64,000 bases of DNA, taken from Halisarca cf. caerulea (Eukaryota; Porifera; Demospongiae; Chondrillida; Halisarcidae). Positions within the stretch are counted from its first letter, which is position 1, and each line of letters begins with the position of its first letter. This document shows positions 53,281 to 64,000 of the stretch, one piece after another. A model generated the notes under the pieces. That model worked only from the letters and a program-made list of their open reading frames with translations, had not been told where the DNA came from and made no database searches. The stretch is taken from NCBI GenBank assembly GCA_963170055.1, contig CAUJGJ010000277.1, positions 160,901 to 224,900 of the forward strand, read 5' to 3'. The translations under genes and the position numbers were made by a program.

Positions 53281-56200
53281 TGTGTGTCCACTGGGAATGT
53301 GCGTGGTGCTACTGCCAAATATTGGTATTAGCACCAGCATATCCAACACTACACAAATACGCCCACAGCACTTCAGAAAGGTCATGTGTGTCCACTTGGA
53401 ATGTGCGTGGTGCTAGTGCCAAATATTGGTATTTGCACCAGCATATCCAACACTACACAAATACGCCCACTGCACTTCAGAAAGGTCATGTGTGTCCACT
53501 GGGAATGTGCGTGGTGCTAGTGCCAAATATTGGTATTAGCACCAGCATATCCAAAACTACACAAATACGCCCACAGTAGTTAAGAAACTTCATGTGTGTC
53601 CATTGGGAATGTGCGTGGTGCTAGTGCCAAATATTGGTATTAGCACCAGCATATCAACACTACACAAATACGCCCACAGTAGTTAAGAAACTTCATGTGT
53701 GTCCACTGGGAATGTGCGTGGTGCTAGTGCTAAATATTGGTATTATCTCCAACATATCCAACACTATACAAATACGCCCACAGCACTTCAGAAAGGTCAT
53801 GTGTTTCCACTGGGAATGTGCGTGGTGCTAGTGCCAAATATTGTTATTTGCACCAGCATATCCAACTCTACACAAATACGCCCACAGCACTTCAGAAAGG
53901 TCATGTGTGTCCACTGGGAATGTGCGTGGTGCTAGTGCCAAATATTGGTATTAGCACCAGCATATCCAACACTACACAAATACGCCCACAGCATTTCAGA
54001 AAGGTCATGTGTGTCCACTGGGAATGTGCGTGGTGCTAGTGCTAAATATTGGTATTTGCACCAGCATATCCGACACTACACAAATACGCCCACAGTAGCT
54101 AAGAAACTTCATGTGTGTCCACTGGGAATGTGCGTGGTGCTAGTGCCAAATATTGGTATTAGCACCAGCATATCCAACACTACACAAATACGCCTACAGT
54201 AGTTAAGAAACTTCATGTGTGTCCACTGGGAATGTGCGTGGTGCTAGTGCCAAATATTGGTATTAGCACCAGCATATCCAACACTACACAAATACGCCTA
54301 CAGTAGTTAAGAAACTTCATGTGTGTCCACTGGGAATGTGCGTGGTGCTATTGCCAAATATAGGTATTAGCACCAGCATATCCAACACTACACAAATACG
54401 CCCACAGCACTACAGAAAAGTCATGTGTGTCCACTGGGAATGTGCGTGGTGCTAGTGCTAAATATTGGTATTAGCACCAGCATATCCAACACTACACAAA
54501 TACGCCCACAGCACTTCAGAAAGGTCATGTGTGTCCACTAGGAATGTGCGTGGTGCTAGTGCCAAATATTGGTATTTGCACCAGTATATCCGACACTACA
54601 CAAATACGCCCACTGCACTTCAGAAAGGTCATGTGTGTCCATTGGGAATGTGCGTGGTGCTAGTGCCAAATATTGGTATTAGCACCAGCATATCCAACAC
54701 TACACAAATACGCCCACAGTAGTTAAGAAACTTCATGTGTGTCCACTGGGAATGTGCGTGGTGCTAGTGCTAAATATTGGTATTAGCACCAGCATATCCA
54801 ACACTACACAAATACGCCCACAGTAGTTAAGAAACTTCATGTGTGTCCACTGGGAATGTGCGTGGTGCTAGTGCCAAATATTGGTATTAGCACCAGCATA
54901 TCCGACACTACACAAATACGCCCACAGCACTTAAGAAAGGTCATGTGTGTCCACTGGGAATGTGTGTTGTGCTAGTGCTAAATATTGGTATTAGCACCAG
55001 CATATCCAACATTACACAAATACGCCCACAGTAGTTAAGAAACTTCATGTGTGTCCACTGGGAATGTGCGTGGTGCTAGTGCCAAATATTGGTATTAGCA
55101 CCAGCATATCCAACACTACACAAATACGCCCACAGCACTTCAGAAAGGTCATGTGTGTCCACTTGGAATGTGCGTGGTGCTAGTGCCAAATATTGGTATT
55201 AGCACCAGCATATCCAAAACTACACAAATACGCCCACAGTAGTTAAGAAACTTCATGTGTGTCCATTGGGAATGTGCGTGGTGCTAGTGCCAAATATTGG
55301 TATTAGCACCAGCATATCAACACTACACAAATACGCCCACAGTAGTTAAGAAACTTCATGTGTGTCCACTGGGAATGTGCGTGGTGCTAGTGCTAAATAT
55401 TGGTATTATCTCCAACATATCCAACACTATACAAATACGCCCACAGCACTTCAGAAAGGTCATGTGTTTCCACTGGGAATGTGCGTGGTGCTAGTGCCAA
55501 ATATTGTTATTTGCACCAGCATATCCAACTCTACACAAATACGCCCACAGCACTTCAGAAAGGTCATGTGTGTCCACTGGGAATGTGCGTGGTGCTAGTG
55601 CCAAATATTGGTATTAGCACCAGCATATCCAACACTACACAAATACGCCCACAGCATTTCAGAAAGGTCATGTGTGTCCACTGGGAATGTGCGTGGTGCT
55701 AGTGCTAAATATTGGTATTTGCACCAGCATATCCGACACTACACAAATACGCCCACAGTAGCTAAGAAACTTCATGTGTGTCCACTGGGAATGTGCGTGG
55801 TGCTAGTGCCAAATATTGGTATTAGCACCAGCATATCCAACACTACACAAATACGCCTACAGTAGTTAAGAAACTTCATGTGTGTCCACTGGGAATGTGC
55901 GTGGTGCTAGTGCCAAATATTGGTATTAGCACCAGCATATCCAACACTACACAAATACGCCTACAGTAGTTAAGAAACTTCATGTGTGTCCACTGGGAAT
56001 GTGCGTGGTGCTATTGCCAAATATAGGTATTAGCACCAGCATATCCAACACTACACAAATACGCCCACAGCACTACAGAAAAGTCATGTGTGTCCACTGG
56101 GAATGTGCGTGGTGCTAGTGCTAAATATTGGTATTAACACCAGCATATCCAACACTACACAAATACGCCCACAGCACTTCAGAAAGGTCATGTGTGTCCA

Positions 56201-56393
56201 CTAGGAATGTGCGTGGTGCTAGTGCCAAATATTGGTATTTGCACCAGTATATCCGACACTACACAAATACGCCCACTGCACTTCAGAAAGGTCATGTGTG
56301 TCCATTGGGAATGTGCGTGGTGCTAGTGCCAAATATTGGTATTAGCACCATCATATCCAACACTACACAAATACGCCCACAGTAGTTAAGAAA
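53281..56393 (+). repeat. Tandem duplication inside the satellite (16-17-monomer block)
   Basis: The block from about 53570 to 54730 recurs at 55233-56393 with an offset of 1663 bp, i.e. 16 x 104 minus 1. Both copies carry the same single-base deletion (ATATCAACACT instead of ATATCCAACACT, at about 53652 and 55315) and the same odd variants (TATTATCTCCAACATATCC, ATATAGGTATTAG). Further left the offset is 1767 (17 x 104 minus 1) because copy 1 holds one extra monomer at about 53400-53500. Confidence 0.92.
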
Positions 56394-59300
56394 CTTCATG
56401 TGTGTCCACTGGGAATGTGCGTGGTGCTAGTGCCAAATATTGGTAATAGCACCAGCATATCCAACACTAAAAAAATACGCCCACAGCACTTCAGAAAGGT
56501 CATGTGTGTCCACTGGGAATGTGCGTGGTGCTAGTGCTTAATATTGGTATTAGCACCAGCATATCCAACACTACACAAATACGCCCACAGCACTTCAGAA
56601 ACTTCATGTGTGTCCGCTGGGAATGTGCGTGGTGCTAGAGCCAAATATTGGTATTAGCACCAGCATATCATACATTACACAAATACGCCCACAGTAGTTA
56701 AGAAACTTCATGTGTGTTCACTGGGAATGTGCGTGGTGCTAGTGCCAAATATTGGTATTAGCACCAGCATATCCAACGCTACACAAATACGCCCACAGTA
56801 GTTAAGAAACTTCATGTGTGTCCACTGGGAATGTGCGTGGTGCTAGTGCTTAATATTGGTATTAGCACCAGCATATCTAAAACTACACAAATACGCCCAC
56901 AGCACTTCAGAAACTTCATGTGTGTCCACTGGGAATGTGCTTTGTGCTAGAGCCAAATATTGGTATTAGCACCAGCATATCATACATTACACAAATACGC
57001 CCACAGTAGTTAAGAAACTTCATGTGTGTTCATTGGGAATGTGCGTGGTGCTAGTGCCAAATATTGGTATTAGCACCAGCATATCCAACACTACACAAAA
57101 ACGCCCACAGCACTTCAGAAAGGTCATGTGTGTCCACTGGGAATGTGCGTGGTGCTAGTGCCAATTATTGGTATTGGCACCAGCATATCCATCACTACAC
57201 AAATACGCCCACAGCACTTCAGAAAGGTCATGTGTGTCCACTGGGAATGTGCTTTGTGCTAGAGCCAAATATTGGTATTAGCACCAGCATATCATACATT
57301 ACACAAATACGCCCACAGTAGTTAAGAAACTTCATGTGTGTCCACTGGGAATGTGCGTGGTGCTAGTGCCAAATATTGGTATTAGCACCAGCATATCCAA
57401 CACTACACAAATACGCCCACAGTAGTTAAGAAACTTCATGTGTGTCCACTGGGAATGTGCGTGGTGCTAGTGCCAAATATTGGTATTAGCACCAGCATAT
57501 CCAACACTACACAAAAACGCCCACAGCACTTCAGAAAGGTCATGTGTGTCAAAACTGGGAATGTGCGTGGTGCTAGTGCCAATTATTGGTATTAGCACCA
57601 GCATATCCATCACTACACAAATACGCCCACAGCACTTCAGAAAGGTCATGTGTGTCCACTGGGAATGTGCGTGGTGCTAGTGCCAAATTTTGGTATTAGC
57701 ACCAGCATATCCAACACTACACAAATACGCCCACAGCACTTCAGAAACTTCATGTGTGTCCACTGGGAATGTGCGTGGTGCTAGTGCCAAATATTGGTAT
57801 TAGCACCAGCATATCCAACACTACACAAATACGCCCACAGCACTTCACAAAGGTGATGTGTGTCCATTGGGAATGTGCGTGGTGCTAGTGCCAAATATTG
57901 GTATTAGCACCAGCATATCCAACACTACAAAAATACGCCCACAGTAGTTAAGAAACTTCATGTGTGTCCACTGGGAATGTGCGTGGTGCTAGTGCCAAAT
58001 ATTGGTATTAGCACCAGCATATCCAACACTACACAAATACGCCCACAGTAGTTAAGAAACTTCATGTGTGTCCACTAAGAATGTGCGTGGTGCTAGTGCC
58101 AAATATTGGTATTAGCACCAGCATATCCAACGCTACACAAATACGCCCACAGCACTTCAGAAACTTCATGTGTCTCCACTGGGAATGTGCGTGGTGCTAG
58201 TGCCAAATATTGGTAATAGCACCAGCATATCCAACACTACACAAATACGCCCACAGCACTTCAGAAACTTCATGTGTGTCCACTGGGAATGTGCGTGGTG
58301 CTAGTGCCAAATATTGGTATTAGCACCAGCATATCCAACACTACACAAATACGCCCACAGTAGTTAAGAAACTTCATGTGTGTCCACTGGGAATGTGCGT
58401 GGTGCTAGTGCCAAATATTGGTATTAGCACCAGCATATCCAACGCTACACAAATACGCCCACAGCACTTCAGAAACTTCATGTGTGTCCACTGGGAATGT
58501 GCGTGGTGCTAGTGCCAAATATTGGTAATAGCACCAGCATATCCAACACTAAAAAAATACGCCCACAGCACTTCAGAAAGGTCATGTGTGTCCACTGGGA
58601 ATGTGCGTTGTGCTAGTGCCAAATATTGGTATTAGCACCAGCATATCCAACACTACACAAATACGCCCACAGCACTTCAGAAAGGTCATGTGTGTCCATT
58701 GGGAATGTGCGTGGTGCTAGTGCCAAATATTGGTATTAGCACCAGCATATCCAACACTACAAAAATACGCCCACAGTAGTTAAGAAACTTCATGTGTGTC
58801 CACTTGGAATGTGCGTGGTGCTAGTGCCAAATATTGGTATTAGCACCAGCATATCCAACGCTACACAAATACGCCCACAGCACTTCAGAAACTTCATGTG
58901 TGTCCACTGGGAATGTGCGTGGTGCTAGTGCCAAATATTGGTAATAGCACCAGCATATCCAACACTACACAAATACGCCCACAGCACTTCAGAAACTTCA
59001 TGTGTGTCCACTGGGAATGTGCGTGGTGCTAGTGCCAAATATTGGTATTAGCACCAGCATATCCAACACTACACAAATACGCCCACAGTAGTTAAGAAAC
59101 TTCATGTGTGTAAACTGGGAATGTGCGTGGTGCTAGTGCCAAATATTGGTATTAGCACCAGCATATCCAACACTACACAAATACGCCCACAGCACTACAG
59201 AAAAGTCATGTGTGTCCACTGGGAATGTGCGTGGTGCTAGTGCTAAATATTGGTATTAGCACCAGCATATCCAACACTACACAAATACGCCCACAGCACT

Positions 59301-62300
59301 TCAGAAAGGTCATGTGTGTCCACTAGGAATGTGCGTGGTGCTAGTGCCAAATATTGGTATTTGCACCAGTATATCCGACACTACACAAATACGCCCACAG
59401 CACTTCAGAAAGGTCATGTGTGTCCACTGGGAATGTGCGTTGTGCTAGTGCCAAATATTGGTATTAGCACCAGCATATCCAACACTACACAAATACGCCC
59501 ACAGCACTTCAGAAAGGTCATGTGTGTCCATTGGGAATGTGCGTGGTGCTAGTGCCAAATATTGGTATTAGCACCAGCATATCCAACACTACAAAAATAC
59601 GCCCACAGTAGTTAAGAAACTTCATGTGTGTCCACTTGGAATGTGCGTGGTGCTAGTGCCAAATATTGGTATTAGCACCAGCATATCCAACGCTACACAA
59701 ATACGCCCACAGCACTTCAGAAACTTCATGTGTGTCCACTGGGAATGTGCGTGGTGCTAGTGCCAAATATTGGTAATAGCACCAGCATATCCAACACTAC
59801 ACAAATACGCCCACAGCACTTCAGAAACTTCATGTGTGTCCACTGGGAATGTGCGTGGTGCTAGTGCCAAATATTGGTATTAGCACCAGCATATCCAACA
59901 CTACACAAATACGCCCACAGTAGTTAAGAAACTTCATGTGTGTAAACTGGGAATGTGCGTGGTGCTAGTGCCAAATATTGGTATTAGCACCAGCATATCC
60001 AACACTACACAAATACGCCCACAGCACTACAGAAAAGTCATGTGTGTCCACTGGGAATGTGCGTGGTGCTAGTGCTAAATATTGGTATTAGCACCAGCAT
60101 ATCCAACACTACACAAATACGCCCACAGCACTTCAGAAAGGTCATGTGTGTCCACTAGGAATGTGCGTGGTGCTAGTGCCAAATATTGGTATTTGCACCA
60201 GTATATCCGACACTACACAAATACGCCCACTGCACTTCAGAAAGGTCATGTGTGTCCATTGGGAATGTGCGTGGTGCTAGTGCCAAATATTGGTATTAGC
60301 ACCAGCATATCCAACACTACACAAATACGCCCACAGTAGTTAAGAAACTTCATGTGTGTCCACTGGGAATGTGCGTGGTGCTAGTGCCAAATATTGGTAA
60401 TAGCACCAGCATATCCAACACTAAAAAAATACGCCCACAGCACTTCAGAAAGGTCATGTGTGTCCACTGGGAATGTGCGTGGTGCTAGTGCTTAATATTG
60501 GTATTAGCACCAGCATATCCAACACTACACAAATACGCCCACAGCACTTCAGAAACTTCATGTGTGTCCACTGGGAATGTGCTTTGTGCTAGAGCCAAAT
60601 ATTGGTATTAGCACCAGCATATCATACATTACACAAATACGCCCACAGTAGTTAAGAATCTTCATGTGTGTTCACTGGGAATGTGCGTGGTGCTAGTGCC
60701 AAATATTGGTATTAGCACCAGCATATCCAACACTACACAAATACGCCCACAGTAGTTAAGAAACTTCATGTGTGTCCACTGGGAATGTGCGTGGTGCTAG
60801 TGCTTAATATTGGTATTAGCACCAGCATATCCAACACTACACAAATACGCCCACAGCACTTCAGAAACTTTATGTGTGTCCACTGGGAATGTGCTTTGTG
60901 CTAGAGCCAAATATTGGTATTAGCACCAGCATATCAAACATTACACAAATACGCCCACAGTAGTTAAGAAACTTCATGTGTGTCCACTGGGAATGTGCGT
61001 GGTGCTACTGCCAAATATTGGTATTAGCACCAGCATATCGTACACTACACAAATACGCCCACAGAACTTCAGAAAGGTCATGTGTGTCCACTGGGAATGT
61101 GCGTGGTGCTAGTGCCAAATATTGGTATTAGCACCAGCATATCCAACACTACACAAATACGTCCACAGCACTTCAGAAACTTCATGTGTGTCCACTGGGA
61201 ATGTGCGTGGTGCTATTGCCAAATATTGGTATTAGTACCCGCATATCCAACACTACACAAATACGCCCACAGCACTTCAGAAAGGTCATGTGTGTCCACT
61301 GGGAATGTGCGTGGTGCTAGTGCCAAATATTGGTATTAGCACCAGCAGATCCAACACTACACAAATACGCCCACAGCACTTCAGAAAGGTCATGTGTGTC
61401 CACTGGGAATGTGCGTGGTGCTAGTGCCAAATATTGGTATTAGCACCAGCATATCCAACACTACACAAATACGCCCACAGCACTTCAGAAAGGTCATGTG
61501 TGTCCATTGGGAATGTGCGTGGTGCTAGTGCCAAATATTGGTATTAGCACCAGCATATCCAACACTACACAAATACGCCCACAGTAGTTAAGAAACTTCA
61601 TGTGTGTCCACTGGGAATGTGCGTGGTGCTAGTGCCAAATATTGGTATTAGCACCAGCATATCCAACGCTACACAAATACGCCCACAGCACTTCAGAAAG
61701 GTCATGGGTGTCCGATGGGAATGTGCGTGGTGCTAGTGCCAAATATTGGTAATAGCACCAGCATATCCAACACTAAAAAAATACGCCCACAGCACTTCAG
61801 AAAGGTCATGTGTGTCTACTGGGAATGTGCGTGGTGCTAGTGCTTAATATTGGTATTAGCACCAGCATATCCAACACTACACAAATACGCCCACAGCACT
61901 TCAGAAACTTCATGTGTGTCCACTGGGAATGTGCTTTGTGCTAGAGCCAAATATTGGTATTAGCACCAGCATATCCATCACTACACAAATACGCCCACAG
62001 CACTTCAGAAAGGTCATGTGTGTCCACTGGGAATGTGCGTGGTGCTAGTGCCAAATATCGGTATTAGCACCAGCATATCAAACACTACACAAATACGCCC
62101 ACAGTAGTTAAGAAACTTAATGTGTGTCCACTGGGAATGTGCGTGGTGCTAGTGTAGAATATTGGTATTAGCACCAGCATATCCAACACTACACAAAAAC
62201 GCCCACAGCACTTCAGAAAGGTCATGTGTGTCCACTGGGAATGTGCGTGGTGCTAGTGCCAAATATTGGTATTAGCACCAGCATATCCAACGCTACACAA

Positions 62301-64000
62301 ATACGCCCACAGCACCTCAGAAACTTCATGTGTGTCCACTGGGAATGTGCGTGGTGCTAGTGCCAAATATTGGTATTAGCACCAGCATATCCAACACTAC
62401 ACAAATACGCCCACAGCACTTCAGAAAGGTCATGTGTGTCCACTGGGAATGTGCGTGGTGCTAGTGCCAAATATTGGTATTAGCACCAGCATATCCAACG
62501 CTACACAAATACGCCCACAGCACTTCAGAAAGGTCATGTGTGTCCACTGGAAGGTGCGTGGTGCTAGTGCCAAATATTGGTAATAGCACCAGCATATCCA
62601 ACACTAAAAAAATACGCCCACAGCACTTCAGAAAGGTCATGTGTGTCCACTGGGAATGTGCGTGGTGCTAGTGCTTAATATTGGTATTAGCACCAGCATA
62701 TCCAACACTACACAAATACGCCCACAGTAGTTAAGAAACTTCATGTGTGTCCACTGGGAATGTGCGTGGTGCTAGTGCCAAATATTGGTATTAGCACCAG
62801 CATATCCAACACTAAAAAAATACGCCCACAGCACTTCAGAAAGGTCATGTGTGTCCACTGGGAATGTGCGTGGTGCTATTGCTTAATATTGGTATTAGCA
62901 CCAGGATATCCAACACTACACAAATACGCCCACAGCACTTCAGAAACTTCATGTGTGTCCACTGGGAATGTGCTTTGTGCTAGAGCCAAATATTGGTATT
63001 AGCACCAGCATATCATACATTACACAAATACGCCCACAGTACTTCAGAAACTTCATGTGTGTCCACTGGGAATGTGCGTGGTGCTAGTGCCAAATATTGG
63101 TATTAGCACCAGCATATCCAACACTACACAAATACGCCCACAGTAGTTAAGAAACTTAATGTGTGTCCACTGGGAATGTGCGTGGTGCTAGTGCCAAATA
63201 TTGGTATTAGCACCAGCATATCCAACACTACACAAATACGCCCACAGCACTTCAGAAACTTCATGTGTATCCATTGGGAATGTGCGTGGTGCTAGTGCCA
63301 AATATTGGTATTAGCACCAGCATATCCTACACTACACAAATACGCCCACAGTAGTTAAGAAACTTCATGTGTGTCCACTGGGAATGTGCGTGGTGCTAGT
63401 GCCAAATATTGGTATTAGCACCAGCATATCCAACGCTACACAAATACGCCCACAGTCACTTCAGAAAGGTCATGTGTGTCCACTGGAAATGTGCGTGGTG
63501 CTAGTGCCAAATATTGGTATTAGCACCAGCATATCCAACACTACACAAATACGCCCACAGCACTTCAGAAACTTCATGTGTGTCCATTGGGAATGTGCGT
63601 GGTGCTAGTGCCAAATATTGGTATTAGCACCAGCATATCCAACACTACACAAATACGCCCACAGCACTTCAGAAAGGTCATGTGTGTCCACTGGGAATGT
63701 GCGTGGTGCTAGTTCCAAATATTGGTAATAGCACCAGCATATCCAACACTAAAAAACTACGCCCACAGCACTTCAGAAAGATCATGTGTGTCCACTTTGA
63801 ATATGCGTGGTGCTAGTGCTTAATATTGCTTTTAGCACCAGCATATCCAACACTACACAAATACGCCCACAGCAATTCAGAAACTTCATGTGTGTCCACT
63901 GGGAATGTGCTTTGTGCTAGAGCCAAATATTGGTATTAGCACCAGCATATCCAACACTACACAAAAACGCCCACAGCACTTCAGAAAGGTTATGTGTGTC
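56394..64000 (+). repeat. 104-bp satellite array, moderately variable right part
   Basis: About 73 monomers, with many A/B hybrid units (CACTTCAGAAACTTC) and variants such as GTGCTTAATATT, GGTAATAGCACC and CACTAAAAAAATACG. A sub-block with GTAAACTGGG recurs 832 bp (8 units) apart at 59111 and 59943. The array runs off the window end, so its right border is unknown. Confidence 0.96.

Noticed and set aside
24782..63608. Dozens of 60-100 codon ORFs in the satellite (MCPLGMCVVLVPNIGIS... type)
   Set aside because: They are reading frames of the 104-bp repeat. 104 is not a multiple of three, so frames shift every unit, and type B monomers carry TAG and TAA. No codon bias or start context; not genes.
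11899..64000. CRISPR array
   Set aside because: Whole 104-bp units repeat with no unique spacers, in eukaryotic DNA with no cas genes.

Overview
The window looks like nuclear DNA from an invertebrate animal. It has spliceosomal introns with GT-AG borders, long CA/TG microsatellites, a broken non-LTR retrotransposon, a piggyBac-like TTAA insertion, small inverted-repeat elements, a TTAGGG-related repeat and a huge tandem satellite. A sponge or another early-branching marine animal is plausible, but the sequence alone does not settle it. No tRNA, rRNA or bacterial operon structure was seen.

Layout. (1) 1-2440, + strand: a four-exon gene for a tyrosine recombinase with the catalytic set apparently intact. 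Its stop codon lies inside a ~370-bp nested palindrome (2433-2803). (2) 2830-3870: a foldback and two small MITE-like elements sharing the same terminal bases, with a possible promoter patch between them. (3) 4369-6508, - strand: a dead LINE fragment, part of which is present as four tandem ~366-bp copies. (4) 6664-9423, - strand: an intact 919-aa ORF with acidic 13-residue repeats, a staphylococcal-nuclease-like domain and a SET methyltransferase-like domain. Its DNA is crowded with perfect hairpins. (5) 9795-11898: a transition zone with a telomere-like 12-bp repeat, a decayed ~62-bp tandem repeat split by a 1,004-bp piggyBac-like non-autonomous element, and a 21-bp minisatellite. (6) 11899-64000 and beyond: ~52 kb, about 500 copies, of a 104-bp satellite. 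It is diverged at the left edge, homogeneous with higher-order repeats in the middle, and more variable again on the right. The right end of the array is outside the window.

The recombinase and the nuclease-SET ORF converge on the LINE/MITE region. Both are proteins that act on DNA or chromatin, and both coding regions contain more short perfect inverted repeats than expected, so they may be parts of one large mobile element; this is inference. The left-to-right order (genes, decayed repeats, diverged satellite edge, homogeneous higher-order core) is the classical arrangement at the border of a centromeric, pericentromeric or subtelomeric array.

The observations most worth a second look are the hairpin-laced nuclease-SET gene, the nested palindrome at the recombinase 3' end, and the satellite monomer. 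Each satellite monomer contains a 31-bp dyad whose + strand RNA would fold as a 14-bp stem in which the two departures from perfect symmetry are G-U pairs.
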